Below, one piece after another: positions 43,787-52,610 of a DNA stretch of 62,534 nt (its first letter is position 1; the number at the start of each line of letters is the position of its first letter). The position numbers and the translations under genes are program-made. Origin of the DNA: Streptococcus sp. (GTDB taxonomy: Bacteria > Bacillota > Bacilli > Lactobacillales > Streptococcaceae); contig DOTL01000001.1 of assembly GCA_003521145.1 (NCBI GenBank), positions 1 to 62,534 of the forward strand. The letters run 5' to 3'. The notes under the pieces are model-generated. The model searched no databases. It saw nothing but the letters and a program-made list of their open reading frames with translations, and had not been told where the DNA came from.

Positions 43787-45091
43787 ATGAGTTTTTCATT
43801 TGATAGCGCATCAGTTCAAGGTGCGGTAATTAAAGTTATCGGTGTCGGTGGAGGTGGCGGGAACGCCATCAACCGAATGATTGAAGAAGGTCTTGCTGGT
43901 GTTGAATTTATTGCAGCTAATACTGATATTCAAGCACTCAGCTCTTCTAAAGCAGAAACAGTAATCCAATTGGGTCCTAAATTGACTCGTGGCCTTGGTG
44001 CCGGAGGTCAACCTGAAGTTGGTCGTAAGGCAGCTGAAGAAAGTGAAGAAACACTTACAGAAGCACTTACAGGAGCTGATATGGTCTTTATCACTGCTGG
44101 TATGGGTGGTGGTTCTGGTACAGGGGCAGCACCAGTTATTGCACGTATTGCGAAAAGCTTGGGTGCATTGACAGTTGCAGTTGTGACACGTCCATTTGGA
44201 TTTGAAGGTAACAAACGTGGTGCCTTCGCTGTCGATGGTATTCAAGAGTTGCGTGAGCAAGTTGATACTCTTCTTATTATCTCTAACAATAACCTTCTTG
44301 AAATCGTTGATAAGAAAACACCTCTTCTTGAAGCTCTTAGTGAAGCAGATAATGTTCTTCGTCAAGGGGTACAAGGTATTACAGACCTTATCACTAACCC
44401 AGGTTTGATAAACCTCGACTTTGCCGATGTGAAAACAGTTATGGCAAATAAAGGTAATGCACTTATGGGTATTGGTATTGGTTCAGGTGAAGAACGTATT
44501 GTTGAAGCTGCTCGCAAAGCAATCTATTCACCACTTCTTGAAACTACTATTGATGGAGCAGAAGATGTTATCGTTAATGTAACTGGTGGTCTTGATATGA
44601 CGCTTACAGAAGCAGAAGAAGCATCTGAAATTGTTGGTCAAGCAGCTGGTAACGGTGTTAACATTTGGCTTGGTACATCTATCGATGATACATTGAAAGA
44701 TGAAATCCGTGTAACTGTTGTTGCAACTGGTGTTCGCCAAGATCGTGCTGAAAAAGTATCTGGTATCAAAGCTCAACCACGTAAAGTGGCTTCAGCTCCT
44801 ACTCAGCAAGTTGCTCAAGAAGAGCAACGTCCAGTTTCTCAACCTTCATTTGAACGTCAAATAAATTTTGACTATAATGAAACACCTTCAATGCCACAAC
44901 CAGGAGTTCGGCCTGCAGCGGCAGCTCCTCAACAAGAGCAGACAGCTTTTGGTAATTGGGATTTGAGACGTGATAATATTTCTCGTCCTGAGACTGGTCA
45001 ACTAGATAGTCAATTGACTATGTCTAAATTCTCAAGTGATGTTGAAGATGATGATGAATTGGAGACACCACCATTCTTTAAAAATCGTTAA
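43787..45091 (+). CDS. ftsZ: Cell division GTPase FtsZ
   Basis: A 434-residue tubulin-like GTPase that forms the Z ring. IKVIGVGGGGGNAINRM binds the nucleotide, the tubulin signature is GMGGGSGTGAAPVIA, and the T7 loop NLDFADVKTVM supplies the catalytic Asp. A variable linker (about 320-415, Gln/Pro-rich) ends in the conserved peptide DDELETPPFFKNR that binds FtsA and SepF. AAGCGAGG precedes the ATG. Confidence 0.97.
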   Translation: MSFSFDSASVQGAVIKVIGVGGGGGNAINRMIEEGLAGVEFIAANTDIQALSSSKAETVIQLGPKLTRGLGAGGQPEVGRKAAEESEETLTEALTGADMVFITAGMGGGSGTGAAPVIARIAKSLGALTVAVVTRPFGFEGNKRGAFAVDGIQELREQVDTLLIISNNNLLEIVDKKTPLLEALSEADNVLRQGVQGITDLITNPGLINLDFADVKTVMANKGNALMGIGIGSGEERIVEAARKAIYSPLLETTIDGAEDVIVNVTGGLDMTLTEAEEASEIVGQAAGNGVNIWLGTSIDDTLKDEIRVTVVATGVRQDRAEKVSGIKAQPRKVASAPTQQVAQEEQRPVSQPSFERQINFDYNETPSMPQPGVRPAAAAPQQEQTAFGNWDLRRDNISRPETGQLDSQLTMSKFSSDVEDDDELETPPFFKNR

Positions 45092-45093
45092 TA

Positions 45094-45777
45094 ATGACTA
45101 TAGAAGAGAATAAAAATAATGTTTATCAATCGGTAAAAGAAGCATGTGAGAAGGCTAATCGCTCTAGTGATAAAGTCAATATTATTGCCGTAACCAAATA
45201 TGTTTCAAGTGATGTCGCTGAAGAATTGGTTAAAACGGGAATAAAGCACATTGCTGAAAATCGCGTTGATAAATTCTTAGATAAGTATCAAGCTTTAAAA
45301 AATTATGATTTGACTTGGCACCTTATTGGTACCTTGCAACGTCGTAAAGTAAAGGATGTTATTAATTTAGTTGATTATTTTCATGCTTTGGATTCTGTTA
45401 AATTAGCAGAGGAAATTCAAAAGCGTGCCGACCATACTATTAATTGCTTCCTACAAGTTAACGTTTCAGGGGAGGGATCAAAACATGGTTTTTCAGCTGA
45501 AGAACTTGATACTGTTCTAAAACAAATTGAAAATCTTGATAACATTTGTATAGTTGGACTAATGACTATGGCTCCAATTGATGCAGATGCTCAAGAACTT
45601 GATAAGATTTTTTCTGAGACAAATGAGCTTAGACAATCAATTCAAGAGAAAAAACTAAAGAATGTTCCTTGTGATCAGTTAAGCATGGGGATGAGTCGAG
45701 ACTATGACATGGCTATTCAGAATGGATCAACCTTTGTCAGAATAGGCAGTGCATTCTTTAAAGAGAACGGAGAATAA
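45094..45777 (+). CDS. ylmE: YggS/YlmE-family PLP homeostasis protein
   Basis: A 227-residue protein of the PLP-binding barrel family (YggS/PLPBP) that buffers pyridoxal phosphate and affects amino-acid and keto-acid balance. The PLP lysine lies in NIIAVTKYVS (about residue 35); IAENRVDKFLDKY, WHLIGTLQRRK and the phosphate-binding SMGMSRDYDMAI are conserved. Two bases separate it from ftsZ, so translation may be coupled. Confidence 0.92.
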   Translation: MTIEENKNNVYQSVKEACEKANRSSDKVNIIAVTKYVSSDVAEELVKTGIKHIAENRVDKFLDKYQALKNYDLTWHLIGTLQRRKVKDVINLVDYFHALDSVKLAEEIQKRADHTINCFLQVNVSGEGSKHGFSAEELDTVLKQIENLDNICIVGLMTMAPIDADAQELDKIFSETNELRQSIQEKKLKNVPCDQLSMGMSRDYDMAIQNGSTFVRIGSAFFKENGE

Positions 45778-45781
45778 CCTT

Positions 45782-46366
45782 ATGGCATTAAAAGACGCAA
45801 TTGATAAAATTGTTTCATATTTTGATACCGACGAAGTAAAAGATTATGAAGATGCTGCTAAAGAAGAGGCTAAAGAACGTCCAGTAAAAGCACATAAACC
45901 TGTGCAGACACCACAACCTCGTCAGCAACGTCAACCTGAGCGTTCTCAAGCAACAGTCCCTCCTCGTCGCCAACATGTTAATTCAGACTTACAGGAAACT
46001 CAAGTCCTTCGTAGTTTACCTCTGAGTCGTTCACAAGCAAATCAGGGACCACAACAAATGAATACAACTAAAACAACAATTGCAATTAAATACCCTAAAA
46101 AGTATGAAGATGCTCAGGAAATTGTAGAACTATTGATTGAAAACGAATGTGTTTTAATCGATTTTCAATATATGTTGGAAGCGCAAGCACGTCGTTGTCT
46201 TGACTTTATTGATGGTGCTAGCAAGGTACTTACAGGCAACTTGCAAAAAGTTGGCTCTTCAATGTATTTGCTTACACCAATTAATTTTGTTGTTGACATC
46301 GAAGAGATTGGTTTGGCCCATGGCAACCAAGAAGCTAATTTTGACTTCGACATGAAGAGACGTTAA
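45782..46366 (+). CDS. sepF: Cell division protein SepF
   Basis: A 194-residue FtsZ-associated protein. It begins with the membrane-binding amphipathic peptide MALKDAIDKIVSYF, has a Pro/Gln-rich linker (about 35-100) and the C-terminal SepF domain (TTIAIKYPKKYEDAQEIVELLIENECVLIDF ... VLTGNLQKVGSSMYLLTP). The start at 45782 is chosen because GGAG lies 10 bases before it and the protein must begin with the membrane peptide. Confidence 0.93.
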   Translation: MALKDAIDKIVSYFDTDEVKDYEDAAKEEAKERPVKAHKPVQTPQPRQQRQPERSQATVPPRRQHVNSDLQETQVLRSLPLSRSQANQGPQQMNTTKTTIAIKYPKKYEDAQEIVELLIENECVLIDFQYMLEAQARRCLDFIDGASKVLTGNLQKVGSSMYLLTPINFVVDIEEIGLAHGNQEANFDFDMKRR

Positions 46367-46369
46367 GTG

Positions 46370-46627
46370 ATGTCGGTATTACTTTATGTTATTTGGGCAC
46401 GTGTTGTTAACGTGATAGAGATTCTTCTTGTAGTCTATGCGTTTTTATCCTGGTTTCCAGGAGCTTATGATACTAGCCTTGGAAGAATCATTAGACAAAT
46501 TGTTCAACCGATTCTCGCACCATTTCGTCGCCTGAATTTAGCTTTTGCTGGTATTGATTTTTCAATAATCGTAATTGTACTTCTACTAAACTTTTCACTT
46601 AGAATTCTTAGATTTATTCTACTCTGA
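46370..46627 (+). CDS. ylmG: YggT/YlmG-family membrane protein
   Basis: An 85-residue integral membrane protein with two hydrophobic segments (VIEILLVVYAFLSWF and FSIIVIVLLLNFSLRIL) and the YggT signature SWFPG...GRIIRQIVQPILAPFRR. A GTG three bases upstream (46367) is an equally possible start; a GAAGAG sequence fits either. The stop shares one base with the ylmH start. Role in division inferred only from the conserved neighbourhood. Confidence 0.88.
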   Translation: MSVLLYVIWARVVNVIEILLVVYAFLSWFPGAYDTSLGRIIRQIVQPILAPFRRLNLAFAGIDFSIIVIVLLLNFSLRILRFILL

Positions 46628-47430
46628 TGTCAGATATTAAAAAAATTGAACAGCATTACTCGTTAGATGAACGGCCTTTTCTAGAGAAGGTTAGGGGATT
46701 TTGTCAATTAGTTAATGAAAGGTACAGTCCTTACTTAACTGATTTCTTGAATCCTCGTGAAATTCAGATTGTTGAAGACTTAGCTCATTACTACAATTTA
46801 AAATTTTTTGTGAGTTCAACTCTTGAATCTGAAGAGTATGGAAGAGTGATACTTGCTCCCGAATATTATGAGCTTGATGAAGATGACTTTGAAATTAAAC
46901 GATTAGAAATCTCTTATGCGAGACAATTCAATAAATTGACACACCCAAAAGTTTTGGGAGCACTGATTAATCAGCTTGGTCTTGATCGTCAAGTATTTGG
47001 AGATATTATTCTTGATGATGAAGGACGCGTTCAATTTTACATTGCTTCTCATTTAGCAAGTTATGCGATAATGACTATTACTAAGATTGGTAATGTTTCG
47101 GTTACTCTAAAAGAAGTAAGTAAAGACGATTGGATTTCAAATCAAGAAAAGTATTCAAAAACTTTTGTCTTACTTTCCAGTATGCGTCTTGATAATGTGT
47201 TGGCGACGGTATTAAACTTATCTCGTTCTAACGCCTTAAAACTTATTGCTTCTGGAAAAGTAAAATTAAATTATAGACAAGTTGAGAAGTCTGATCAGGC
47301 GGTTATGATTAGTGATATGATTTCGGTTAGAGGTTATGGTCGATTTCGATTAGCTCAACAAGACGGGTTTTCAAAGTCCGGGAAAGCTAAAATCGTTATT
47401 GAAGGTCTGTTAAGACGGAGAAAAAAGTAG
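46627..47430 (+). CDS. ylmH: YlmH, S4-domain RNA-binding protein
   Basis: A 267-residue cytoplasmic protein with an N-terminal domain of the YlmH type and a C-terminal S4 RNA-binding domain (about residues 185-245: MRLDNVLATVLNLSRSNALKLIASGKVKLNYRQV). Homologues bind the ribosome and help in quality control of stalled nascent chains. Translation is coupled to ylmG (TGATG junction). Confidence 0.92.
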   Translation: MSDIKKIEQHYSLDERPFLEKVRGFCQLVNERYSPYLTDFLNPREIQIVEDLAHYYNLKFFVSSTLESEEYGRVILAPEYYELDEDDFEIKRLEISYARQFNKLTHPKVLGALINQLGLDRQVFGDIILDDEGRVQFYIASHLASYAIMTITKIGNVSVTLKEVSKDDWISNQEKYSKTFVLLSSMRLDNVLATVLNLSRSNALKLIASGKVKLNYRQVEKSDQAVMISDMISVRGYGRFRLAQQDGFSKSGKAKIVIEGLLRRRKK

Positions 47431-47482
47431 TTATTTAATTTAAACCATCGGATATGGTAATGAAAAATAAAGGAGGCCTGTA

Positions 47483-48358
47483 ATGGCTATTACAGCACTT
47501 GATATTAAAGATAAACAGTTTACAACTAAATTTCGTGGATATAATGAGCAAGAAGTTGATGAATTTCTTGATATTATTGTAGACGATTATGAAGATTTAG
47601 TTCGTGACAATCGTGAACTTGCTGCTCGTGTAAAAGAGCTTGAAGAAAAATTGGCTTATTTTGATGAAATGAAAGAATCATTGAGTCAATCAGTTATTTT
47701 GGCTCAAGAAACAGCTGAAAAAGTTAAAGCTTCAGCGGCTGACGAAGCAGCTAACTTGATTAATAAAGCTAACTTCAATGCGACTCATTTGGTTGAAGAA
47801 GCTAAATCTAAGGCATCTGAAATTCTTCGTAATGCAACAGATGAAGCCAAACGTGTTGCCATCGAAACAGAAGAACTTAAACGTCAAAGTCGTGTCTTCC
47901 ACCAACGTCTCTTGGCTGCAGTTGAAGGTCAACTTAGCTTGGCAAGTGCTCCAGAATGGGGTGAATTGTTGCAACCAACAGCTATTTATCTTCAAAATTC
48001 AGATGTTGCCTTTAAAGAAGTTGTTGAAAAGGTTTTGGATGAGCATGTACCTGATTCAAATGATGCAGCTTCATTTGATGCAACTCGTCAATTCACTCCT
48101 GATGAAATGGCTGAACTTCAACGTCGCGTTGCTGAAAGTAATAAGCAAGTTGAAGATTTCTCTAGTCCAGAAGTTGATGAAACAAACGAAGTTGTTTCAA
48201 CTCCAGTTGAGTTTGGTATTCCAGATACTTTCAAAAGTGAAGTGGCAGATTTCCCAACTTCAGCACCAGTAGATGAAGATTTCGATTTGCAACCTGAGAC
48301 AACAGGTGAAATTAATCTAAATGAAACACAAACGTTTAAATTGAATATTAGCGAATAA
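47483..48358 (+). CDS. divIVA: Cell division protein DivIVA
   Basis: A 291-residue coiled-coil protein that binds curved membrane at the septum and poles. The N-terminal lipid-binding peptide ALDIKDKQFTTKFRGYNEQEVDEFLD is conserved, followed by a long coiled coil (about 35-165) and an acidic, proline-containing tail that ends LNETQTFKLNI. AAAGGAGG is upstream. Last gene of the division cluster; ileS follows after the T-box. Confidence 0.94.
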   Translation: MAITALDIKDKQFTTKFRGYNEQEVDEFLDIIVDDYEDLVRDNRELAARVKELEEKLAYFDEMKESLSQSVILAQETAEKVKASAADEAANLINKANFNATHLVEEAKSKASEILRNATDEAKRVAIETEELKRQSRVFHQRLLAAVEGQLSLASAPEWGELLQPTAIYLQNSDVAFKEVVEKVLDEHVPDSNDAASFDATRQFTPDEMAELQRRVAESNKQVEDFSSPEVDETNEVVSTPVEFGIPDTFKSEVADFPTSAPVDEDFDLQPETTGEINLNETQTFKLNISE

Positions 48359-48385
48359 GAAAAATACAACTTACCAAGTATATTA

Positions 48386-48576
48386 ACAGCGAGTGGGAGA
48401 TGGTGTGAGTCCCACATTCCCTATTTGGATAGTTATCATTTTCAAGCATTCTAACTGAAATAAGTAAGTTAGTAGGATGGTCCTCCTTACGGACATATGA
48501 GGGAGCAAATTCTTTTTGCTCTGAATTAAGGTGGTACCACGAGCTTTCGTCCTTTTTGATGAGGGCTCTTTTTATT
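48386..48576 (+). promoter_or_regulatory. T-box leader of ileS
   Basis: A roughly 190-base leader. Stem I is visible as GTGGGAG..., GAGTCCCAC; the T-box sequence AAGGTGGTACCACG (48528-48541), which pairs with uncharged tRNA, is followed by a terminator (48541-48575): GAGCTTTCGTC pairs with GATGAGGGCTC, then TTTTTAT. Uncharged tRNA-Ile is expected to stabilise the antiterminator and switch on ileS. I could not place the specifier codon with certainty. Confidence 0.93.
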
Positions 48577-48604
48577 TAGTAAATTAAATTAAAGAGGAGA
48601 TATA

Positions 48605-51403
48605 ATGAAACTCAAAGAAACTTTAAATCTAGGTAAGACAGCCTTTCCAATGAGAGCTGGACTTCCTAACAAAGAACCAATCTGGCAAAAAGAGTGGGAA
48701 GATGCTAAGATCTATCAACGTCGTCAAGAGTTGAACCAAGGTAAACCTCACTTCACTCTTCATGATGGTCCTCCGTATGCCAATGGTAATATTCACGTAG
48801 GTCATGCGATGAATAAAATTTCTAAGGATATCATTGTTCGCTCAAAATCAATGTCTGGTTTCTATGCTCCTTACGTTCCTGGTTGGGACACGCATGGTCT
48901 TCCAATTGAACAAGTGTTAGCAAAACAAGGCGTGAAACGTAAAGAACTCGATCGTGCTGAATACCTTAAAATGTGTCGCGATTATGCACTTTCACAAGTT
49001 GACAAACAACGTGAAGATTTCAAACGTCTTGGTGTTTCGGCTGATTGGGATAACCCATATGTTACTTTGACACCAGACTATGAGGCTGCACAAATCCGTG
49101 TCTTTGGTGAGATGGCTAAAAAAGGTTACATCTATCAAGGTGCAAAACCAGTTTATTGGTCATGGTCATCAGAGTCAGCACTTGCTGAAGCCGAAATCGA
49201 GTACCATGATTTAGTCTCAACCTCACTTTACTATGCTAATAAGATTAAAGATGGTAAAGGACTACTAGACACAGATACATATATCGTAGTTTGGACAACA
49301 ACACCATTTACAGTAACAGCTTCACGTGGTTTGACTGTTGGTGCTGATATTGAATACGTTCTAGTAAAGCCTACCGGAGAAGACCGTAAATTTGTCGTTG
49401 CTTCTGAATTACTTAATAGTCTTTCTGAGAAGTTCGGTTGGACAGATGTGGAAGTCCTCAAGTCATACCGTGGTGAAGAATTGAATCAAATCGTCACTGA
49501 ACACCCATGGGATACAGAAGTTGATGAGTTTGTTATCCTTGGTGATCACGTTACTACAGATTCAGGTACAGGTATCGTTCATACCGCTCCTGGTTTTGGT
49601 GAGGATGACTATAACGTAGGTATTGCTAATGGCCTTGAAGTTGCCGTAACCGTTAATGAGCGTGGTATCATGATGGAAAATGCTGGCCCTGATTTTGAAG
49701 GTCAGTTCTATGATAAAGTGGCGCCAATTGTTATGGAAAAACTTGGTGATTTGCTCCTTGCTAAAGAAGAAATCTCACACTCATACCCATTTGACTGGCG
49801 TACGAAGAAACCAATCATCTGGCGTGCAGTACCACAATGGTTTGCCTCTGTTTCTAAATTCCGCCAAGAGATTTTGGATGAGATTGAAAAAGTTAAATTC
49901 CATTCTGAGTGGGGTAAAGTTCGTCTCTACAACATGATACGTGACCGTGGTGACTGGGTAATCTCTCGTCAGCGTGCTTGGGGTGTGCCACTCCCAATCT
50001 TCTATGCTGGAGATAAAACACCAATCATGACTGAAGAAACAATCGAACATGTGGCTAAACTTTTCGAAGAGCACGGTTCAGTTATCTGGTGGGAACGTGA
50101 TGCCAAAGATCTTCTTCCAGAAGGCTTTACACATCCTGGTTCACCAAGCGGCAAGTTTACTAAAGAAACTGACATTATGGACGTATGGTTTGACTCAGGT
50201 TCATCATGGAATGGTGTGGTTGTTAACCGTCCTGAGTTAACTTATCCAGCTGACCTCTATCTTGAAGGTTCAGACCAATACCGTGGATGGTTTAACTCAT
50301 CACTTATCACATCTGTGGCCAATAATGGTATTGCACCATATAAACAACTCTTGTCTCAAGGTTTTGCGCTTGATGGTAAGGGTGAAAAGATGTCTAAATC
50401 GCTTGGTAATACTATTGCCCCTAGTGATGTTGAGAAACAATTTGGTGCTGAAATTCTTCGTCTTTGGGTAACAAGTGTTGATACAACTAATGACGTTCGT
50501 ATCTCAATGGATATCCTTAACCAAGTATCAGAATCTTATCGTAAGATTCGTAACACACTCCGTTTCTTGATTGCCAATACTTCTGACTTCAATCCAACAA
50601 CTGATGCAGTAGCCTTTGAAGACTTGCGTTCTGTAGATCAGTACATGACTATTCGATTTAACCAATTGGTTAAGATTATTCGTGATGCCTATGCAAACTT
50701 TGAGTTCTTGACTATCTACAAAGCCTTGGTTAACTTTATTAACGTTGAGTTGTCTGCATTCTATCTTGATTTTGCCAAAGATGTGGTTTATATTGAGAGC
50801 GCGGAATCACTTGAACGTCGTCAAATGCAAACAGTCTTCTACGATATTCTTGTTAAAATCACAAAACTATTGACACCAATCCTTCCTCACACTGCAGAAG
50901 AAATTTGGTCATATCTTGAATTTGAAACAGAAGACTATGTTCAATTGTCTGAGTTGCCAGAAGCAGAAGATCTCGCAGGTCAAGATGCACTTCTTGAAAA
51001 GTGGAATGCCTTCATGGATTTCCGTGGCCAAGCTCAAAAAGCTTTGGAAGAAGCGCGTAACGAGAAAGTTATTGGTAAATCGCTTGAAGCTCATTTGACT
51101 ATCTATCCTGATGATGAAGTCAAAGAACTTATTGAAGGGTTGAACACTAACCTTGCTCAACTTTTGATTGTTTCAGCATTGACTATTGCTGAAGGAGAAG
51201 CACCTGAATCTGCTGTAAGCTTTGATGGCGTGGCATTCACAGTAGAACGTGCTACAGGTGATGTTTGTGATCGTTGTCGTCGTATCGATCCAACTACTAA
51301 AGAACGTAGCTACAACGCGACCATCTGTGATCATTGTGCTAGCATTGTTGAAGAAAACTTTGCTGAAGGTGTAGCAGAAGGTTTTGAAGTAAAAGCAAAA
51401 TAA
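48605..51403 (+). CDS. ileS: Isoleucyl-tRNA synthetase
   Basis: This 932-residue class I enzyme charges tRNA-Ile and edits mischarged Val. The HIGH motif is in PPYANGNIHVGHAMNK, the editing domain contains TTTPFTVTASRGLTV and the KMSKS loop is GKGEKMSKSLGN (about residue 595). A C-terminal zinc module carries CDRC and CDHC. Length is normal. AGAGGAG is upstream. Controlled by the T-box leader. Confidence 0.97.
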   Translation: MKLKETLNLGKTAFPMRAGLPNKEPIWQKEWEDAKIYQRRQELNQGKPHFTLHDGPPYANGNIHVGHAMNKISKDIIVRSKSMSGFYAPYVPGWDTHGLPIEQVLAKQGVKRKELDRAEYLKMCRDYALSQVDKQREDFKRLGVSADWDNPYVTLTPDYEAAQIRVFGEMAKKGYIYQGAKPVYWSWSSESALAEAEIEYHDLVSTSLYYANKIKDGKGLLDTDTYIVVWTTTPFTVTASRGLTVGADIEYVLVKPTGEDRKFVVASELLNSLSEKFGWTDVEVLKSYRGEELNQIVTEHPWDTEVDEFVILGDHVTTDSGTGIVHTAPGFGEDDYNVGIANGLEVAVTVNERGIMMENAGPDFEGQFYDKVAPIVMEKLGDLLLAKEEISHSYPFDWRTKKPIIWRAVPQWFASVSKFRQEILDEIEKVKFHSEWGKVRLYNMIRDRGDWVISRQRAWGVPLPIFYAGDKTPIMTEETIEHVAKLFEEHGSVIWWERDAKDLLPEGFTHPGSPSGKFTKETDIMDVWFDSGSSWNGVVVNRPELTYPADLYLEGSDQYRGWFNSSLITSVANNGIAPYKQLLSQGFALDGKGEKMSKSLGNTIAPSDVEKQFGAEILRLWVTSVDTTNDVRISMDILNQVSESYRKIRNTLRFLIANTSDFNPTTDAVAFEDLRSVDQYMTIRFNQLVKIIRDAYANFEFLTIYKALVNFINVELSAFYLDFAKDVVYIESAESLERRQMQTVFYDILVKITKLLTPILPHTAEEIWSYLEFETEDYVQLSELPEAEDLAGQDALLEKWNAFMDFRGQAQKALEEARNEKVIGKSLEAHLTIYPDDEVKELIEGLNTNLAQLLIVSALTIAEGEAPESAVSFDGVAFTVERATGDVCDRCRRIDPTTKERSYNATICDHCASIVEENFAEGVAEGFEVKAK

Positions 51404-51406
51404 AAT

Positions 51407-51433
51407 AAAAAGAGTTCAATTTGAACTCTTTTT
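51407..51433 (+). terminator. Terminator of ileS
   Basis: AAAAAGAGTTC pairs with GAACTCTTTTT around AATTT, directly after the ileS stop. Confidence 0.85.
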
Positions 51434-51467
51434 CTATTTGTTTTTCGAATATAGTATTGAATACAAT

Positions 51468-51492
51468 AAAAAACTAGCTCAGCTAGTTTTTT
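51468..51492 (-). terminator. Terminator of nrdF
   Basis: A near-perfect palindrome AAAAAACTAGCT-C-AGCTAGTTTTTT right after the nrdF stop on the minus strand. Its symmetry would also stop plus-strand transcripts. Confidence 0.8.
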
Positions 51493-51493
51493 A

Positions 51494-52453
51494 TTATAGT
51501 CCGTAGTTATAATCATCGTCTTGCATGGCTTCAACAGTACCTAGAAGGTAACCATTACCAACTTGAGAGAAGAAGTCGTGGTTGGATGTTCCTGTAGAAA
51601 TACCATTCATAACGATTGGGTTCACATCGTTCGCACTATCTGGGAAGAGTGGATCCTGTCCCAAGTTCATGAGAGCTTTGTTGGCATTGTAACGAAGGAA
51701 AGTCATGACTTCCTCAGTCCACCCAACACCATCATAAAGAGATTTAGTGTAGAGCTCTTCATTTTCATACAATTGATAGAGGAGGTCATACATCCATTCA
51801 CGGAAACTTTCTTGCTCTTCTTCAGGCAATTCGTTGAATCCCAGTTGGAATTTATAGCCAATATAGGTTCCGTGAACAGATTCGTCACGGATAATGAGCT
51901 TGATAATTTCAGCCACGTTAGCCAGCTTGTTATTACCAAGATAATAGAGTGGAGTGAAAAAACCTGAATAGAAAAGGAAAGTTTCAAGATATGTTGAAGC
52001 AACCTTTTTCTGAAGAGGCGTTCCATTTTCATAGATATCGTTAATGATTTTCGCCTTAGTTTGGAGGTATTCGTTACTGTTAGTCCACTCGAAAATTTCT
52101 TCAATTTCAGATTTTGTATTCAAAGTTGAGAAGATTGAAGAGTAAGATTTGGCGTGAACAGACTCCATGAACTGAATGTTGTTCAATACAGCTTCTTCAT
52201 GAGGTGTACGGATGTCTGCACGAATGGCTTCAACACCCGTTTGAGATTGCATGGTATCTAGCAATGTTAAACCACCGAAAACTTTTCCAACCAAATCTTT
52301 TTCTTCAGCGGAAAGTTTACGCCAGTCATCAAGGTCATTTGAAAGTGGGATACGTGTATCTAGCCAAAATTGCTCGGTCAATTTTTCCCAAGTAGATTTA
52401 TCAATCGCATCTTCGATTTCATTCCAGTTAATGGCTTTGTAGTAAGTTTCCAT
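51494..52453 (-). CDS. nrdF: Class Ib ribonucleotide reductase, beta subunit
   Basis: The 319-residue NrdF carries the dimanganese or diiron centre and tyrosyl radical that start nucleotide reduction. Metal ligands are recognisable in QTGVEAIRADIRTPHEEAVLNNIQFMESVHAKSY and in IIRDESVHGTYIGYKFQ. Complete. It lies 157 bases after nrdE, separated by a terminator-like hairpin with a UUCG loop, so it may be partly read through or have its own promoter. The flavodoxin NrdI that activates Mn-NrdF is not encoded in this cluster. Confidence 0.95.
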   Translation of the reverse strand: METYYKAINWNEIEDAIDKSTWEKLTEQFWLDTRIPLSNDLDDWRKLSAEEKDLVGKVFGGLTLLDTMQSQTGVEAIRADIRTPHEEAVLNNIQFMESVHAKSYSSIFSTLNTKSEIEEIFEWTNSNEYLQTKAKIINDIYENGTPLQKKVASTYLETFLFYSGFFTPLYYLGNNKLANVAEIIKLIIRDESVHGTYIGYKFQLGFNELPEEEQESFREWMYDLLYQLYENEELYTKSLYDGVGWTEEVMTFLRYNANKALMNLGQDPLFPDSANDVNPIVMNGISTGTSNHDFFSQVGNGYLLGTVEAMQDDDYNYGL

Positions 52454-52531
52454 TAGAAACCTCTTTCTTTATTGATATCGTTACTATTTTATCATAATTC
52501 AAAATCATGATGTAGTTTTTTGAGTTGATCT

Positions 52532-52560
52532 ATTAAAAAAGTCGGCGAACCGACCTTTTA
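52532..52560 (-). terminator. Hairpin between nrdE and nrdF
   Basis: On the minus strand AAAAGGTCGG-TTCG-CCGACTTTTTT forms a UUCG-capped stem followed by T residues, 51 bases after the nrdE stop. A strong terminator by form, it implies attenuation of nrdF or a separate nrdF promoter. Confidence 0.75.
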
Positions 52561-52610
52561 ATGCATTTTGTAAATAAGAGTAGTGAAGGTGTTATCGTTA
52601 AATCACTATC

